Origin: JAGOJE01 sp964553715
GTDB taxonomy: Bacteria > Pseudomonadota > Alphaproteobacteria > Rickettsiales > Rickettsiaceae
Direction of reading: 5' to 3'
NCBI GenBank assembly: GCA_964553715.1
Contig: CAZKKY010000005.1
Coordinates: 1-64,000, forward strand
Length of the DNA stretch: 64,000 nt
Within the stretch, counting starts at the first letter, position 1, and every line of letters starts with the position of its first letter. Under the pieces are notes generated by a model that ran no database searches, was not told where the DNA came from, and saw only the letters and a list, made by a program, of their open reading frames with translations. Positions 44,043 to 53,065 of the stretch are shown here, one piece after another. Position numbers and translations under genes: made by a program.

Positions 44043-45202
44043 ATCAATTCTCCTAATAATTCTTCTTTTTTGATACTAAAATCGCTCTTGATCCATTTTT
44101 TTGTCATCTCTCTTAAGTATATACCAACATCTTTGCCAGTTATTCCTTTTGATATTAGATCTATTGCTTTTACTGGCATTGCAGGAGGATGAGAAGAAAA
44201 TTTAATCATTAATTTTAAAAAATCCGATTTTGTTATTTTATTTATAGCAAATGCAAATGATAGATATGCATCCATTTGTTTTTTATTTATCCAGTAACTT
44301 GATAGATCATAAAATATATCGCTAGAATTTCTCAGAGATTGTAGATCTATTATTATATCACTCCTTTTTTTAGAAAGGATTAACCCAGGAATAGAGGATT
44401 TTAAATTGCTAATATCGTTTTTTACAAAAAGCAAAGCATATATAACGGCAAGGTTTTTACTATCAGTGTTAGAAATTATGTCTTCATCTATATTAAGCGA
44501 GTCAAATAAATTGATTTTAGCATTTTTCATGGCTCTTAAGATATAGCTAGCGCGCTTTGAGAGTAATATTTTATCCATTTCACTGTTTATACGTTCTCTA
44601 GATAAAAACTCTATTCCCTCTCTATTATTCTTACAGGCTTCATAACCATATATGTCTAAATCTGAAGCATAATTAGAAGAGAAACGAAAAAACCTTAAAA
44701 TACGCAAATAATCTTCTCTTATCCTTGACTCAGGATCGCCTATAAAAGAAACTTTTTTATTTTTTAGATCTTCTAAACCATTCGTATAATCGTAAATTAT
44801 ATGTTCAAAAGGACAGTAACTAAGAGCATTTATTGTAAAATCCCTGCGCATGGCATCTAATGCAAAATCCTCTGTAAATTCTACGCTAGCTCTTCTACCA
44901 TCGCATTTTATATCTTTTCTAAGAGAAGTAATTTCAAATTTTACATTCTTGATTATTGCGGTAATAGTACCAAATTCTAAACCAGTCGGTATAGTCTTTA
45001 TTTTTGCTTTGGTTAATAAATTTATTATCTCTTCTGGAACTATAGGAGATGCAATATCTATATCGTTAGTTTCAAGAGATAGTAAACTATCTCTAACATA
45101 GCCACCCACAATGCGCGGAGAATATTTTGGCTTATTTATTGCATTTAGAACTTTAAAAAGATCTTTAGAGTGTATATGTAAGTCTTTATAAAGTGTTTTC
45201 AT
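44036..45202 (-). CDS. cca: CCA-adding tRNA nucleotidyltransferase (PcnB/CCA family)
   Basis: It adds or repairs the 3' CCA of tRNAs. The 388-aa product has the class II polymerase beta-type head: GGYVRDSLL, the metal motif NDIDIA, RRDFTINALSY and GDPESRIREDYLRILRFFRF. Length and motifs fit the alphaproteobacterial CCA enzyme; poly(A) polymerase cannot be fully excluded. It overlaps rlmE by 17 nt upstream and znuA by 7 nt downstream. Confidence 0.92.
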   Translation of the reverse strand: MKTLYKDLHIHSKDLFKVLNAINKPKYSPRIVGGYVRDSLLSLETNDIDIASPIVPEEIINLLTKAKIKTIPTGLEFGTITAIIKNVKFEITSLRKDIKCDGRRASVEFTEDFALDAMRRDFTINALSYCPFEHIIYDYTNGLEDLKNKKVSFIGDPESRIREDYLRILRFFRFSSNYASDLDIYGYEACKNNREGIEFLSRERINSEMDKILLSKRASYILRAMKNAKINLFDSLNIDEDIISNTDSKNLAVIYALLFVKNDISNLKSSIPGLILSKKRSDIIIDLQSLRNSSDIFYDLSSYWINKKQMDAYLSFAFAINKITKSDFLKLMIKFSSHPPAMPVKAIDLISKGITGKDVGIYLREMTKKWIKSDFSIKKEELLGELIC

Positions 45203-45860
45203 CTTTAAAACCTAAAGCAATAAGATACATTTCTTTGGAATCTGCCCTACTAGATTCTGGTTTAAAGTGTTTTACTGTTGTGAATTTGCTTTTAATCAAA
45301 GCTAGTAATTTATGCTCTGTACCACCTCTTAGAATTTTGGCTATAAAATTCCCATTTTTATTTAAGATGCTTATAGCGAAATTAAAGCTCATTTCACATA
45401 AGTTCATTATTCTTAAATGGTCTGTAGGGGTATGACCAATAGTATTTGCTGCCATATCACTCATCACAAGATCAGCTTTGTCATCAAGAAGTTCTATGAT
45501 TTTTTCTTTTGAGCCAGACTCACAAAAATCCATCTGAGCCATTATCACACCTTCGATAGGGTCAAATGGTAATAGATCTATTGATACTACCTTACCATTA
45601 CTTCCTACTGCGTTAGCAGCAACTTGGCTCCATCCACCAGGGGCAGCTCCTAAATCTACAACCCTCATACCAGGTTTGAAAAGCTTATATTTATCATTAA
45701 TTTCTATGATTTTATAAGCAGCTCTTGACCTGTATCCTTCAAGCTTAGACTTAGCAACATATGGATCATTCAGTTGTCTTGTAAGCCATTTTTGAGAAGA
45801 ATTAGAACGATTTTTACTCTTCTTTAATCTTACAGATTTATTACGAAAAGAATTAGTCAT
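45186..45860 (-). CDS. rlmE: 23S rRNA 2'-O-ribose methyltransferase RlmE (FtsJ)
   Basis: RlmE methylates U2552 in the 23S rRNA A-loop. The 224-aa product has a basic N-terminus, YRSRAAYKIIEI (first Lys), the SAM motif VVDLGAAPGGWSQVA, and DLVMSDMAANTIGH with the catalytic Asp, followed by NFIAKILRGG and HFKPESSRADSKEMYLIA. All K-D-K-E residues are visible. It starts a three-gene run with the CCA enzyme and the ZnuA-like protein. Confidence 0.95.
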   Translation of the reverse strand: MTNSFRNKSVRLKKSKNRSNSSQKWLTRQLNDPYVAKSKLEGYRSRAAYKIIEINDKYKLFKPGMRVVDLGAAPGGWSQVAANAVGSNGKVVSIDLLPFDPIEGVIMAQMDFCESGSKEKIIELLDDKADLVMSDMAANTIGHTPTDHLRIMNLCEMSFNFAISILNKNGNFIAKILRGGTEHKLLALIKSKFTTVKHFKPESSRADSKEMYLIALGFKDENTL

Positions 45861-45992
45861 AAAAATTTTCTATCTTCATCTGTTTTATAGATATTTAGAC
45901 TTGTCTTAAGAGATTTAATTAAGCACTTATTTTTTTTCATATTTTCATACATATAACAACTCTTATATAAAATATCACAAATGTTTAAAAAA

Positions 45993-48554
45993 TCATAGAG
46001 AAATTGCTAATTCACTATCTTTCATCAGAAGCTTGATACTGCTTCCGCTAACAATTTCACCAGATAATAAGAGCTTTGCTAATTTGTTTTGTAACTCTCT
46101 CTGAATCAGCCTTTTTAGTGGTCTTGCTCCATATATAGGGTCATATCCTTTATCTGCAAGAAATTCTAAAGCTTTTTCATCAAACGATATATGAATATTC
46201 TGATTTTTTAAATTATGCTCTAGTAATTTTAGCTGAATTTTCACTATCTCAGACATATGAGAACGATTTAATCTATGAAATATTATAATTTCATCCAAAC
46301 GATTTAAAAACTCAGGCCTAAAATGATTTCTTACCCTTTGCATTACCATATCTCTAAGCTCTTCTGTCTCGTTTTCATGCTCTGACAAAACTTCAGAACC
46401 TAAATTAGAAGTAAGAATAATAATGGTGTTTTTAAAATCTACTGTTTTGCCCTGGCTATCTGTAAGTCTTCCCTCATCTAGCACCTGCAATAAGACGTTA
46501 AAGACATCAGGGTGAGCTTTTTCAACTTCATCAAATAAAATAACTTGATAGGGCCTTCTACGAACAGACTCTGTAAGAGCACCACCTTCATCGTAACCAA
46601 CATAGCCAGGAGGCGCCCCTATCAAACGCGAAACAGAATGCTTTTCCATATATTCAGACATATCTATTCGTAATATAGAGCTAGCATCATCAAATAAAAA
46701 TTCTGCTAAAGCTTTTGTAAGTTCAGTTTTACCAACACCTGTAGGACCAAGGAATAAAAAGGAACCAAGAGGACGATTTTCATCCTGAATACCAGCTCTA
46801 GACCTTCTAACAGCGTTACTTACAGCTTCTATAGCATCTCTTTGTCCTATTACTCTACGGCTTAATACATCTTCCATAGATAGTAATTTTGCTTTTTCGC
46901 TAGTAAGCATTTTGTCTATAGGGATACCTGTAATACGAGACACTATAACTGCTATATCTTCATCTGTAACACATTCACGTAGCATATTAGGGCCAGCATT
47001 AGATTCAATATCGGCAAGCTTCTTTGATAAATCTGGAATCACTCCATATTTTAGTTCTCCTGCTCTTGCTAGATTCGCTTCTCTTTCAGCTTTTTCAAGC
47101 TCTTTTTTAGCTTTTTCAAGCTCTTCTTTGATTTTCTGATTAGAATGTATTTGTGCTTTCTCTGCATTCCAGCTGCTTGTAAGATCATGAGCCTTAGACT
47201 CCATTACAGCTAGTTCTTCGGTCAATATTTTTAACCTTTTTTTAGAACCTTCGTCAGATTCTTTTTTTAGAGCCTCTTGCTCTATTTTCATTTGTATAAT
47301 TTTACGATCTAACTCGTCAAGTTCTTCAGGTTTACTTGCTATTGCAATTTTTAAACGGCTTGCAGCTTCATCAAGTATATCTATTGCCTTATCAGGAAGA
47401 AATCTATCTGTTATATATCTATTAGACAAAGTAGCTGACGCAACAATAGCGCTATCTGTAATACGTACAGCGTGATGCATTTCATAGCGTTCTTTTATAC
47501 CTCTTAGAATAGATATGGTATCAGCAACTGATGGTTCGCTTACATATACTGGTTGAAATCTTCTAGCAAGTGCAGCATCTTTTTCTATATTTTTACGATA
47601 TTCATCAAGGGTAGTAGCACCAATACAATGAAGCTCTCCCCTAGCAAGCATAGGTTTAAGTAAATTTGAAGCATCCATAGCGCCTTCAGTTTTTCCAGCA
47701 CCAACTAAAGTATGTATCTCATCAATAAATAGAATTATTCTTCCATCAGATTCCTTAATTTCAGAAAGCACTGATTTTAGCCTTTCCTCAAATTCTCCTC
47801 TATATTTTGCGCCAGCTATTAAAGCTCCCATATCAAGTTCAAAAATTTTATTATTAATTAAAGACTCGGGAACATCTCCTGAAATAATTCTTTGTGCAAG
47901 ACCCTCTATAATTGCTGTCTTACCAACACCAGGCTCTCCTATTAATACAGGATTATTTTTAGATCTACGAGATAGTACTTGAATAGCTCGCCTTATTTCT
48001 TCCTCTCTTCCTATTACAGGATCTAGTTTTCCTAAAGAAGCAAGCTCTGTAACATCTCTTCCATATTTTTTAAGAGCGTCATATCCACTTTCTGCAGAGT
48101 CATTATCAGCGGTTCGTCCTTTCCTCATTATTGATATTGCTGCTGAAATTTTCTTTTTATCAATATCAGAATTATGAAAAATTTTAGATATAGTATAATT
48201 TTCAAACAAAGCCTCTAAGATTTTTTCTACAGTAATGAAACTATCACCTATATCTTTCGCAAGTCTTTGTGCTTTATCTAATATCTTAATACTATCGCTA
48301 CTAAAGAAAACCTGTCCACCACCACTTACATGAACTTGAGGAATTTTATTGATTTCTTCTATTGTTTGATCTTTAATTAAGGAATAATTTCCCTTGGCAA
48401 GATTAATAAGACTTCCTGATATATTATCTTCATCATCTAGCAATGCCTGCAATATATGGATTGGCAGAATCTGCTGATGATTTCTTTTTGCTGCAATAGC
48501 TTGAGATGCAGAGATAATGTTACGTGCTTTTTGAGTAAATTTTTCAATATTCAT
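45993..48554 (-). CDS. clpB: Protein disaggregase ClpB
   Basis: ClpB is a hexameric AAA+ disaggregase that works with DnaK in heat recovery. The 853-aa product has the N-terminal Clp-N repeat domain (about 1-145), nucleotide-binding domain 1 (Walker A GEPGVGKTA), the M-domain coiled coil (about 400-520, LDRKIIQMKIEQEALKKESD-like) and domain 2 (Walker A GPTGVGKTEL, Walker B ILFDEVEKA). Length and content are those of a full ClpB; there is no ClpP-binding IGL loop. A heat-shock promoter candidate lies upstream. Confidence 0.97.
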   Translation of the reverse strand: MNIEKFTQKARNIISASQAIAAKRNHQQILPIHILQALLDDEDNISGSLINLAKGNYSLIKDQTIEEINKIPQVHVSGGGQVFFSSDSIKILDKAQRLAKDIGDSFITVEKILEALFENYTISKIFHNSDIDKKKISAAISIMRKGRTADNDSAESGYDALKKYGRDVTELASLGKLDPVIGREEEIRRAIQVLSRRSKNNPVLIGEPGVGKTAIIEGLAQRIISGDVPESLINNKIFELDMGALIAGAKYRGEFEERLKSVLSEIKESDGRIILFIDEIHTLVGAGKTEGAMDASNLLKPMLARGELHCIGATTLDEYRKNIEKDAALARRFQPVYVSEPSVADTISILRGIKERYEMHHAVRITDSAIVASATLSNRYITDRFLPDKAIDILDEAASRLKIAIASKPEELDELDRKIIQMKIEQEALKKESDEGSKKRLKILTEELAVMESKAHDLTSSWNAEKAQIHSNQKIKEELEKAKKELEKAEREANLARAGELKYGVIPDLSKKLADIESNAGPNMLRECVTDEDIAVIVSRITGIPIDKMLTSEKAKLLSMEDVLSRRVIGQRDAIEAVSNAVRRSRAGIQDENRPLGSFLFLGPTGVGKTELTKALAEFLFDDASSILRIDMSEYMEKHSVSRLIGAPPGYVGYDEGGALTESVRRRPYQVILFDEVEKAHPDVFNVLLQVLDEGRLTDSQGKTVDFKNTIIILTSNLGSEVLSEHENETEELRDMVMQRVRNHFRPEFLNRLDEIIIFHRLNRSHMSEIVKIQLKLLEHNLKNQNIHISFDEKALEFLADKGYDPIYGARPLKRLIQRELQNKLAKLLLSGEIVSGSSIKLLMKDSELAISL

Positions 48555-48589
48555 ACCCTATGTCTCCAGAGATAGCTGATACACAATAG

Positions 48590-48617
48590 ATATAATGGTT
48601 TATTAAAGAAATTCAAG
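48590..48617 (-). promoter_or_regulatory. Candidate sigma-32 heat-shock promoter of clpB
   Basis: Read on the minus strand: CTTGAA (48617-48612), 13 nt, CCATTATAT (48598-48590), then about 35 nt to the ATG. This fits the classical CTTGAA N13-15 CCCCATnT pattern with a perfect -35 and a partial -10. Confidence 0.5.
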
Positions 48618-48643
48618 ATTACATCTGATATATCAAATATCAT

Positions 48644-50098
48644 CTACTCATTAGGTTTTTGCAGAATCCACTCCATTTTTTCTTGCGAATATTCTAAAAG
48701 TCTGGCTTCAGTATCTATACTATCTAAAATTATATCAGCTGATACATCTGCATGATCAGAAATTAAAATTTTCCCAAAATTCTGATAATATGGTAGATAG
48801 TTTTTAAACTCCATAAAGATGAATTTCTTTTTTATTAAATCGGGAATAACGTTAATTAAATCATCAAGATTTTTGGTCTTGTAACCGCCCATAGATTTAA
48901 GAGCAATACGGTAAAAAGATCTGTCATTATAAGAAAAATTTAACGGAATAGAGCTAAAGCTACTACCTGTTTGAACATTAGCAAAACATAAAGAGCCCAT
49001 AGGTAAGCCAGATTTAGAACTGGTAAAATCATCTGACTCGAAGAATGTGGCGCCTCCAAAATTCAGCATTCTTTTTACTTTATTATTTTCTATATTATAA
49101 AGCTTTATATTAAAATCTATTTTATTGCCATCTCTATATATTGTAAGCTTTATCTCTTCCGTGCTATTATCCATAATACTGTCGAATTTATATAAATCAG
49201 CACCTACCACCACATCATTAATAGACCAAATAATATCACCGGATTTTAAAAACTCTGATGCTGGAGAATTAGTGATTGTATAGTCTACAGCCATTATCTT
49301 ATTCCTTGTATCTGGGAAATTCTTTAAATATTGCTCCATTTCATTATGAGGAAAATTACGATGCTTTACTGCCTTATCTAGAGAATATAAAGTAGTAATA
49401 ACGCCTATGTGATTTCGAACAATAGGTTTTCCTGCTCTAATTAGTGAAATAATACGGTTTACATATTTACCATTTAATACAAGAGCAAAAGTTTCTCCAC
49501 CACCATAATTAAGGCCTATAGCCTGACCTTTTGTATTCATTAAAGGTGAGCCACTAGATCCACCATATGTATTAAGATTAACTATGTAAGAATGCTGAGG
49601 CATATCTCCATTGATATCATAAATACTTGATATAGTCCCATGATGAACAGAAAATTCTTTCCCCTCATTATTACCAATTATAAAAACAGACTGATTGATT
49701 TTGGGTTCTTCATTGCTAAATGCAATTTCGGAAGATGTAGATGGAATATCTGAAGCATCTACTTTAAGAATTGCTTGGTCTTGCCATGCATCGTAGTAAA
49801 GCATCTTAGCTTCAGCTTCTTTCCCATTGTCGAAAGTAACAAAATAAGTACCTATCGATGCTCTGCTAACAACATGAGCGTTAGTGACTATCAGTCCATT
49901 TGTTTTATCTACTATAAAGCCAGTACCCATCCAATTACCAAGCCCAGAATAAGCAGATACAGAAATTCTTGCTTCTATAGTGACTATGGCTTTTTTAGCA
50001 TTTTCTAAAATTTTAGTACTAATTGCTAAATTGTTAGCTACTCCTTGGCAGTTTAAGAGAGTAGCAGCAGCGATTAACAAAATTTTTATGTATCTCAT
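48644..50098 (-). CDS. Trypsin-like serine protease with PDZ domain (Deg-like)
   Basis: A 484-aa exported protein with a signal peptide (LLIAAATLLNCQGVA), a trypsin-like domain with the triad His75 (VTNAHVV), Asp107 (AWQDQAIL) and Ser182 in YGGSSGSPL, and one or two PDZ-like modules from about residue 230 (e.g. SEFLKSGDIIWSINDVVVG). The oxyanion motif is GSSGSP rather than GNSGGP. It resembles the eukaryotic Nma111-type or long Deg variants in layout, not DegP itself. It probably works in periplasmic quality control. The antiporter gene cluster ends 25 nt upstream. Confidence 0.83.
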   Translation of the reverse strand: MRYIKILLIAAATLLNCQGVANNLAISTKILENAKKAIVTIEARISVSAYSGLGNWMGTGFIVDKTNGLIVTNAHVVSRASIGTYFVTFDNGKEAEAKMLYYDAWQDQAILKVDASDIPSTSSEIAFSNEEPKINQSVFIIGNNEGKEFSVHHGTISSIYDINGDMPQHSYIVNLNTYGGSSGSPLMNTKGQAIGLNYGGGETFALVLNGKYVNRIISLIRAGKPIVRNHIGVITTLYSLDKAVKHRNFPHNEMEQYLKNFPDTRNKIMAVDYTITNSPASEFLKSGDIIWSINDVVVGADLYKFDSIMDNSTEEIKLTIYRDGNKIDFNIKLYNIENNKVKRMLNFGGATFFESDDFTSSKSGLPMGSLCFANVQTGSSFSSIPLNFSYNDRSFYRIALKSMGGYKTKNLDDLINVIPDLIKKKFIFMEFKNYLPYYQNFGKILISDHADVSADIILDSIDTEARLLEYSQEKMEWILQKPNE

Positions 50099-50122
50099 AG
50101 TGATAGCTCGGTATTTTTTATA

Positions 50123-50713
50123 TTACTGGGATGAATTTTTAGAAGGTAATTTTTTTACTCTGCTATTTACAGAAATATTATCATCTTTTTTTAATATCAC
50201 CATAAGAGCTACAGCAGAAAGAAAAATAACTGTTGTTTCTCCCAGAGTATCATATCCTCTATAGCTTGCAAGTATTGCTGCCACAAATGAGGAAATTCCA
50301 ATATCCTTTGATGTATTTTCTATATAATATTTATTAATATGATTATGAAAGGCTTCATTTGTTTCTCCATATGGTGTTATATCCAAAAGCCCATATACCA
50401 TCAAACAAAAAAATGTAGTAGATATAATAAACCCTGCAACTTTGTATCGTTTAGAAGAGACAAAAACTTTTTCTCCTACAGTAGTTATGAATCTAAATAG
50501 TAGTATAGTAGATAGACTTGAACCTATCGCGGCTTCTGTCATTGATACATCGGGTGCATCCATAAATAAGTAACAGATAGATAAAAGCAAACTACAAGAC
50601 GATATCAATATAATTGTATTCAGAAATGATGATGACAACATAATAGCAAAAATAACTATTACTAAAGATAATAAAGTTATTAATAGAAGAATGATAGAGA
50701 GGTCAAAATTCAT
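50123..50713 (-). CDS. Cation antiporter subunit with MbhD/MbhE-type domains (MrpA C-terminal-like)
   Basis: A 196-aa membrane protein with five to six helices. The first half carries the DUF4040/MbhD signature FMDAPDVSMTEAAIGSSLST, and the end carries the MbhE signature ASYRGYDTLGETTVIF. In Mrp antiporters these two domains form the C-terminus of MrpA; here they stand as a separate subunit. It overlaps mnhG by 4 nt. The large MrpA and MrpD proton-channel subunits are not in the window. Confidence 0.85.
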   Translation of the reverse strand: MNFDLSIILLLITLLSLVIVIFAIMLSSSFLNTIILISSCSLLLSICYLFMDAPDVSMTEAAIGSSLSTILLFRFITTVGEKVFVSSKRYKVAGFIISTTFFCLMVYGLLDITPYGETNEAFHNHINKYYIENTSKDIGISSFVAAILASYRGYDTLGETTVIFLSAVALMVILKKDDNISVNSRVKKLPSKNSSQ

Positions 50714-51015
50714 GATTTACTATCCACATTGTTTTTCTTGTCTTTTTTCCATGCAGCTCCAATTAGAGCGTGACTACCAGTAGGGCCAAGAACAAGAAAG
50801 AATATTATAATCAGAAGAATTTTTAATGAAGAAATAATATTGTCTTGAATTAATGCAAAACCAAGTAAACATAATGGTACGCCAAAGCTATCCGATACAG
50901 AAGCCGCATGCATTTTAGTATATATATCCTTCATGCGAAATACCCCTAATATACTAGAAACAATAAAAAATGTCCCTACAGCAATTAGAGACCATCCTAA
51001 ATATGCTAAAATCAT
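50710..51015 (-). CDS. mnhG: Na+/H+ antiporter subunit G (MnhG/MrpG)
   Basis: A 101-aa membrane protein with three helices and the family signature RMKDIYTKMHAASVSDSFGVPL. MrpG is a small subunit of the multisubunit Na+/H+ antiporter. It starts the mini-operon with the MbhDE subunit (4-nt overlap), possibly with the Deg-like protease. A lysine/asparagine-rich tail ends it. Confidence 0.9.
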   Translation of the reverse strand: MILAYLGWSLIAVGTFFIVSSILGVFRMKDIYTKMHAASVSDSFGVPLCLLGFALIQDNIISSLKILLIIIFFLVLGPTGSHALIGAAWKKDKKNNVDSKS

Positions 51016-51167
51016 ATTTCTATCTGCAAATTAAGTTTATTCTATTATAAAGGCTTATGTTATGAAAGGTTGCATTTGAATTTCAGAAAAAATACAACCT
51101 TAAAGAGAATAATCCTAGTAGTTTTACGCAGTTCTGTCAATAATATCTTGCGCCTTGGGCCTTGCTT

Positions 51168-52520
51168 TTATAGATCAGAAGATATTCTATTCCGCCCCTC
51201 TGATTTAGAGCGATATAGCGCTTTATCAGCTTTTTCTATAAATTGTGCTATTGAATCTGTATCTTTATATTCTGTTATACCAATTGATATAGTGCAACTT
51301 ATAGACTCATTAATTTCTGGTAGCGTAATATTCAATTCTTCTACAGATTTTCTTAATCTTTCAGCTAGCTTTAGTCCTTGCGATATCGGAATATTAGAAA
51401 ATACTATAACGAACTCTTCTCCACCGTATCTTGCTAGTAGATCTATTTCTCTTATTGATTGACTAAGCGCCTCTGTAACAGATTTTAATACAAAATCACC
51501 AGCTTGATGTCCGTATTTATCATTCACTTTTTTAAAATGATCTATATCAACCATTAGAAGGCATATGTTAGAATTGAGATTTTTAGAATCTGATATTAAA
51601 TGCTCTATGTGGGCATCAAAGTATCTTCTGTTATAAATACCTGTTAGGCTGTCTTTAAAAGATAGATTAAGGCTTTGGTCTAGTTCATTTCTTAACTCAT
51701 CCTGATATTTTTTTCTTCTTAGCTGAGTTCTGATTCTGGCTAGCAATTCATTCTGATCTACTGGATATATAAAATAATCGTTTATACCAAGCTCTAAACC
51801 TTTTATCACTATTTTCATAGAATCTTCATCTGCTAAAAATGTAAAAGCTGTATTTTTTAATATATCCATTCCTCTAAGGCTAGATAAAATCCTTAATGGG
51901 TCAGATTCCATCTGACAACTTATTATTATCAGATCTATATCAAACGCCATTTTTGTAATACCTTCAATATCCCTTAGAATATGGGTATTACTAGTGATTT
52001 TATTTAGCATTGTAACAATATTTTTAGCCTGAACTACATCATCATCAATAATTACTATATTGTTATCAGCAAAAGAATCTATGAGCTCTACAACCTTACC
52101 ACCAAGCGTAGCATTTGTCTTATTACGTAATTTAAGCTCATCTATTACAGCCTTTGTACGTGACAGAGAGTTTACCCGGGCAAACAGTGCAACATCATCT
52201 ACAGGCTTTGTAAGAAACTCATCAGCGCCAACTTCAAGACCATGAATACGGTCTGATATATCTGATAATGCGGTTATCATCACAACAGGAATATGTGTAG
52301 TCTTAGGGTTAGATTTGATTAATTTACATGTTTCAAAACCATCCATATCAGGCATCATACCATCTAACAAAATAACATCTATTTTTTCTTTTTCTAAAAG
52401 CTCAATAGCAGCTTTCCCGCTAGAGGCTGTAAATACGATGTAATATCCTGTAAGTAGCTTCGCTTCTAGCAATTTTATATTTTGCTCTAAATCGTCAACT
52501 ACTAATATTCTTGCTGTCAT
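51168..52520 (-). CDS. pleD: PleD-type diguanylate cyclase response regulator
   Basis: PleD makes cyclic di-GMP at the stalked pole of Caulobacter when phosphorylated. The 450-aa product has a first receiver with Asp53 (VILLDGMMPDMDG), a second, degenerate adaptor receiver (about 150-275, with IIDDDVV but no phospho-acceptor motif), and a C-terminal GGDEF domain with intact active site RYGGEEFVIVF. The order REC-REC-GGDEF is that of PleD. divK lies upstream, 64 nt away on the same strand, as in Caulobacter. Confidence 0.95.
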   Translation of the reverse strand: MTARILVVDDLEQNIKLLEAKLLTGYYIVFTASSGKAAIELLEKEKIDVILLDGMMPDMDGFETCKLIKSNPKTTHIPVVMITALSDISDRIHGLEVGADEFLTKPVDDVALFARVNSLSRTKAVIDELKLRNKTNATLGGKVVELIDSFADNNIVIIDDDVVQAKNIVTMLNKITSNTHILRDIEGITKMAFDIDLIIISCQMESDPLRILSSLRGMDILKNTAFTFLADEDSMKIVIKGLELGINDYFIYPVDQNELLARIRTQLRRKKYQDELRNELDQSLNLSFKDSLTGIYNRRYFDAHIEHLISDSKNLNSNICLLMVDIDHFKKVNDKYGHQAGDFVLKSVTEALSQSIREIDLLARYGGEEFVIVFSNIPISQGLKLAERLRKSVEELNITLPEINESISCTISIGITEYKDTDSIAQFIEKADKALYRSKSEGRNRISSDL

Positions 52521-52584
52521 AACAGTACTTTTATCTAATGTTTATTTTTAAAATTTTAAAATCAATCATAATAGCTCTTCATAG

Positions 52585-52953
52585 CTAATAATTTGGCAAA
52601 AAACATCTGATAGACTCAAAAAACTTTTCTATCGAAACGGGTTTGGATAAATATAAGTTACATCCAGATTCCGTAATGCGTAGTTCATCTTGCTTCATTG
52701 CAAAAGCAGTGATCGATATTATTGGTATTTCAGACGTATCCTTATCCTTTTTTAACTCTTTTATTAAATCAATACCAGATATATCTGATAATTGTATATC
52801 CATTAATATTAAATCTGGAAGATTATCTTTTACAAGCTGAATTACACCAGCACCACAAGTAGATTTGATGATCTCACATTCTTTCAAAGATAGCAAATCA
52901 AAAAATAACTTCATGTTTAATTCATTATCTTCGACTATTAGTATTTTAGACAT
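52585..52953 (-). CDS. divK: Single-domain response regulator DivK
   Basis: DivK is a CheY-like regulator that controls the CckA-ChpT-CtrA pathway through DivL and PleC/DivJ in Caulobacter. The 122-aa product has the acidic pocket (VEDNELNMKLF), phospho-acceptor Asp52 in ILMDIQLSDISG, and the Lys in LYLSKPVS. There is no output domain. The DivK name rests on the high-similarity motif NELNMKLF and its place before pleD. Confidence 0.92.
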   Translation of the reverse strand: MSKILIVEDNELNMKLFFDLLSLKECEIIKSTCGAGVIQLVKDNLPDLILMDIQLSDISGIDLIKELKKDKDTSEIPIISITAFAMKQDELRITESGCNLYLSKPVSIEKFFESIRCFLPNY

Positions 52954-53065
52954 ATATAGTATTAACTAATATTAGATATAAATTGTAATTCAATTACGAG
53001 ATTAAGATTTTTATTTAAATAATTCAAGTAATATAATTTTTTTTATTGTTTAAGTTTTTGGATTA

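Noticed and set aside
46912..47139. 75-aa plus-strand ORF inside clpB
   Set aside because: Antisense to the ClpB coiled coil; its Ser/Phe repeats are a by-product of Glu/Lys codons on the other strand.
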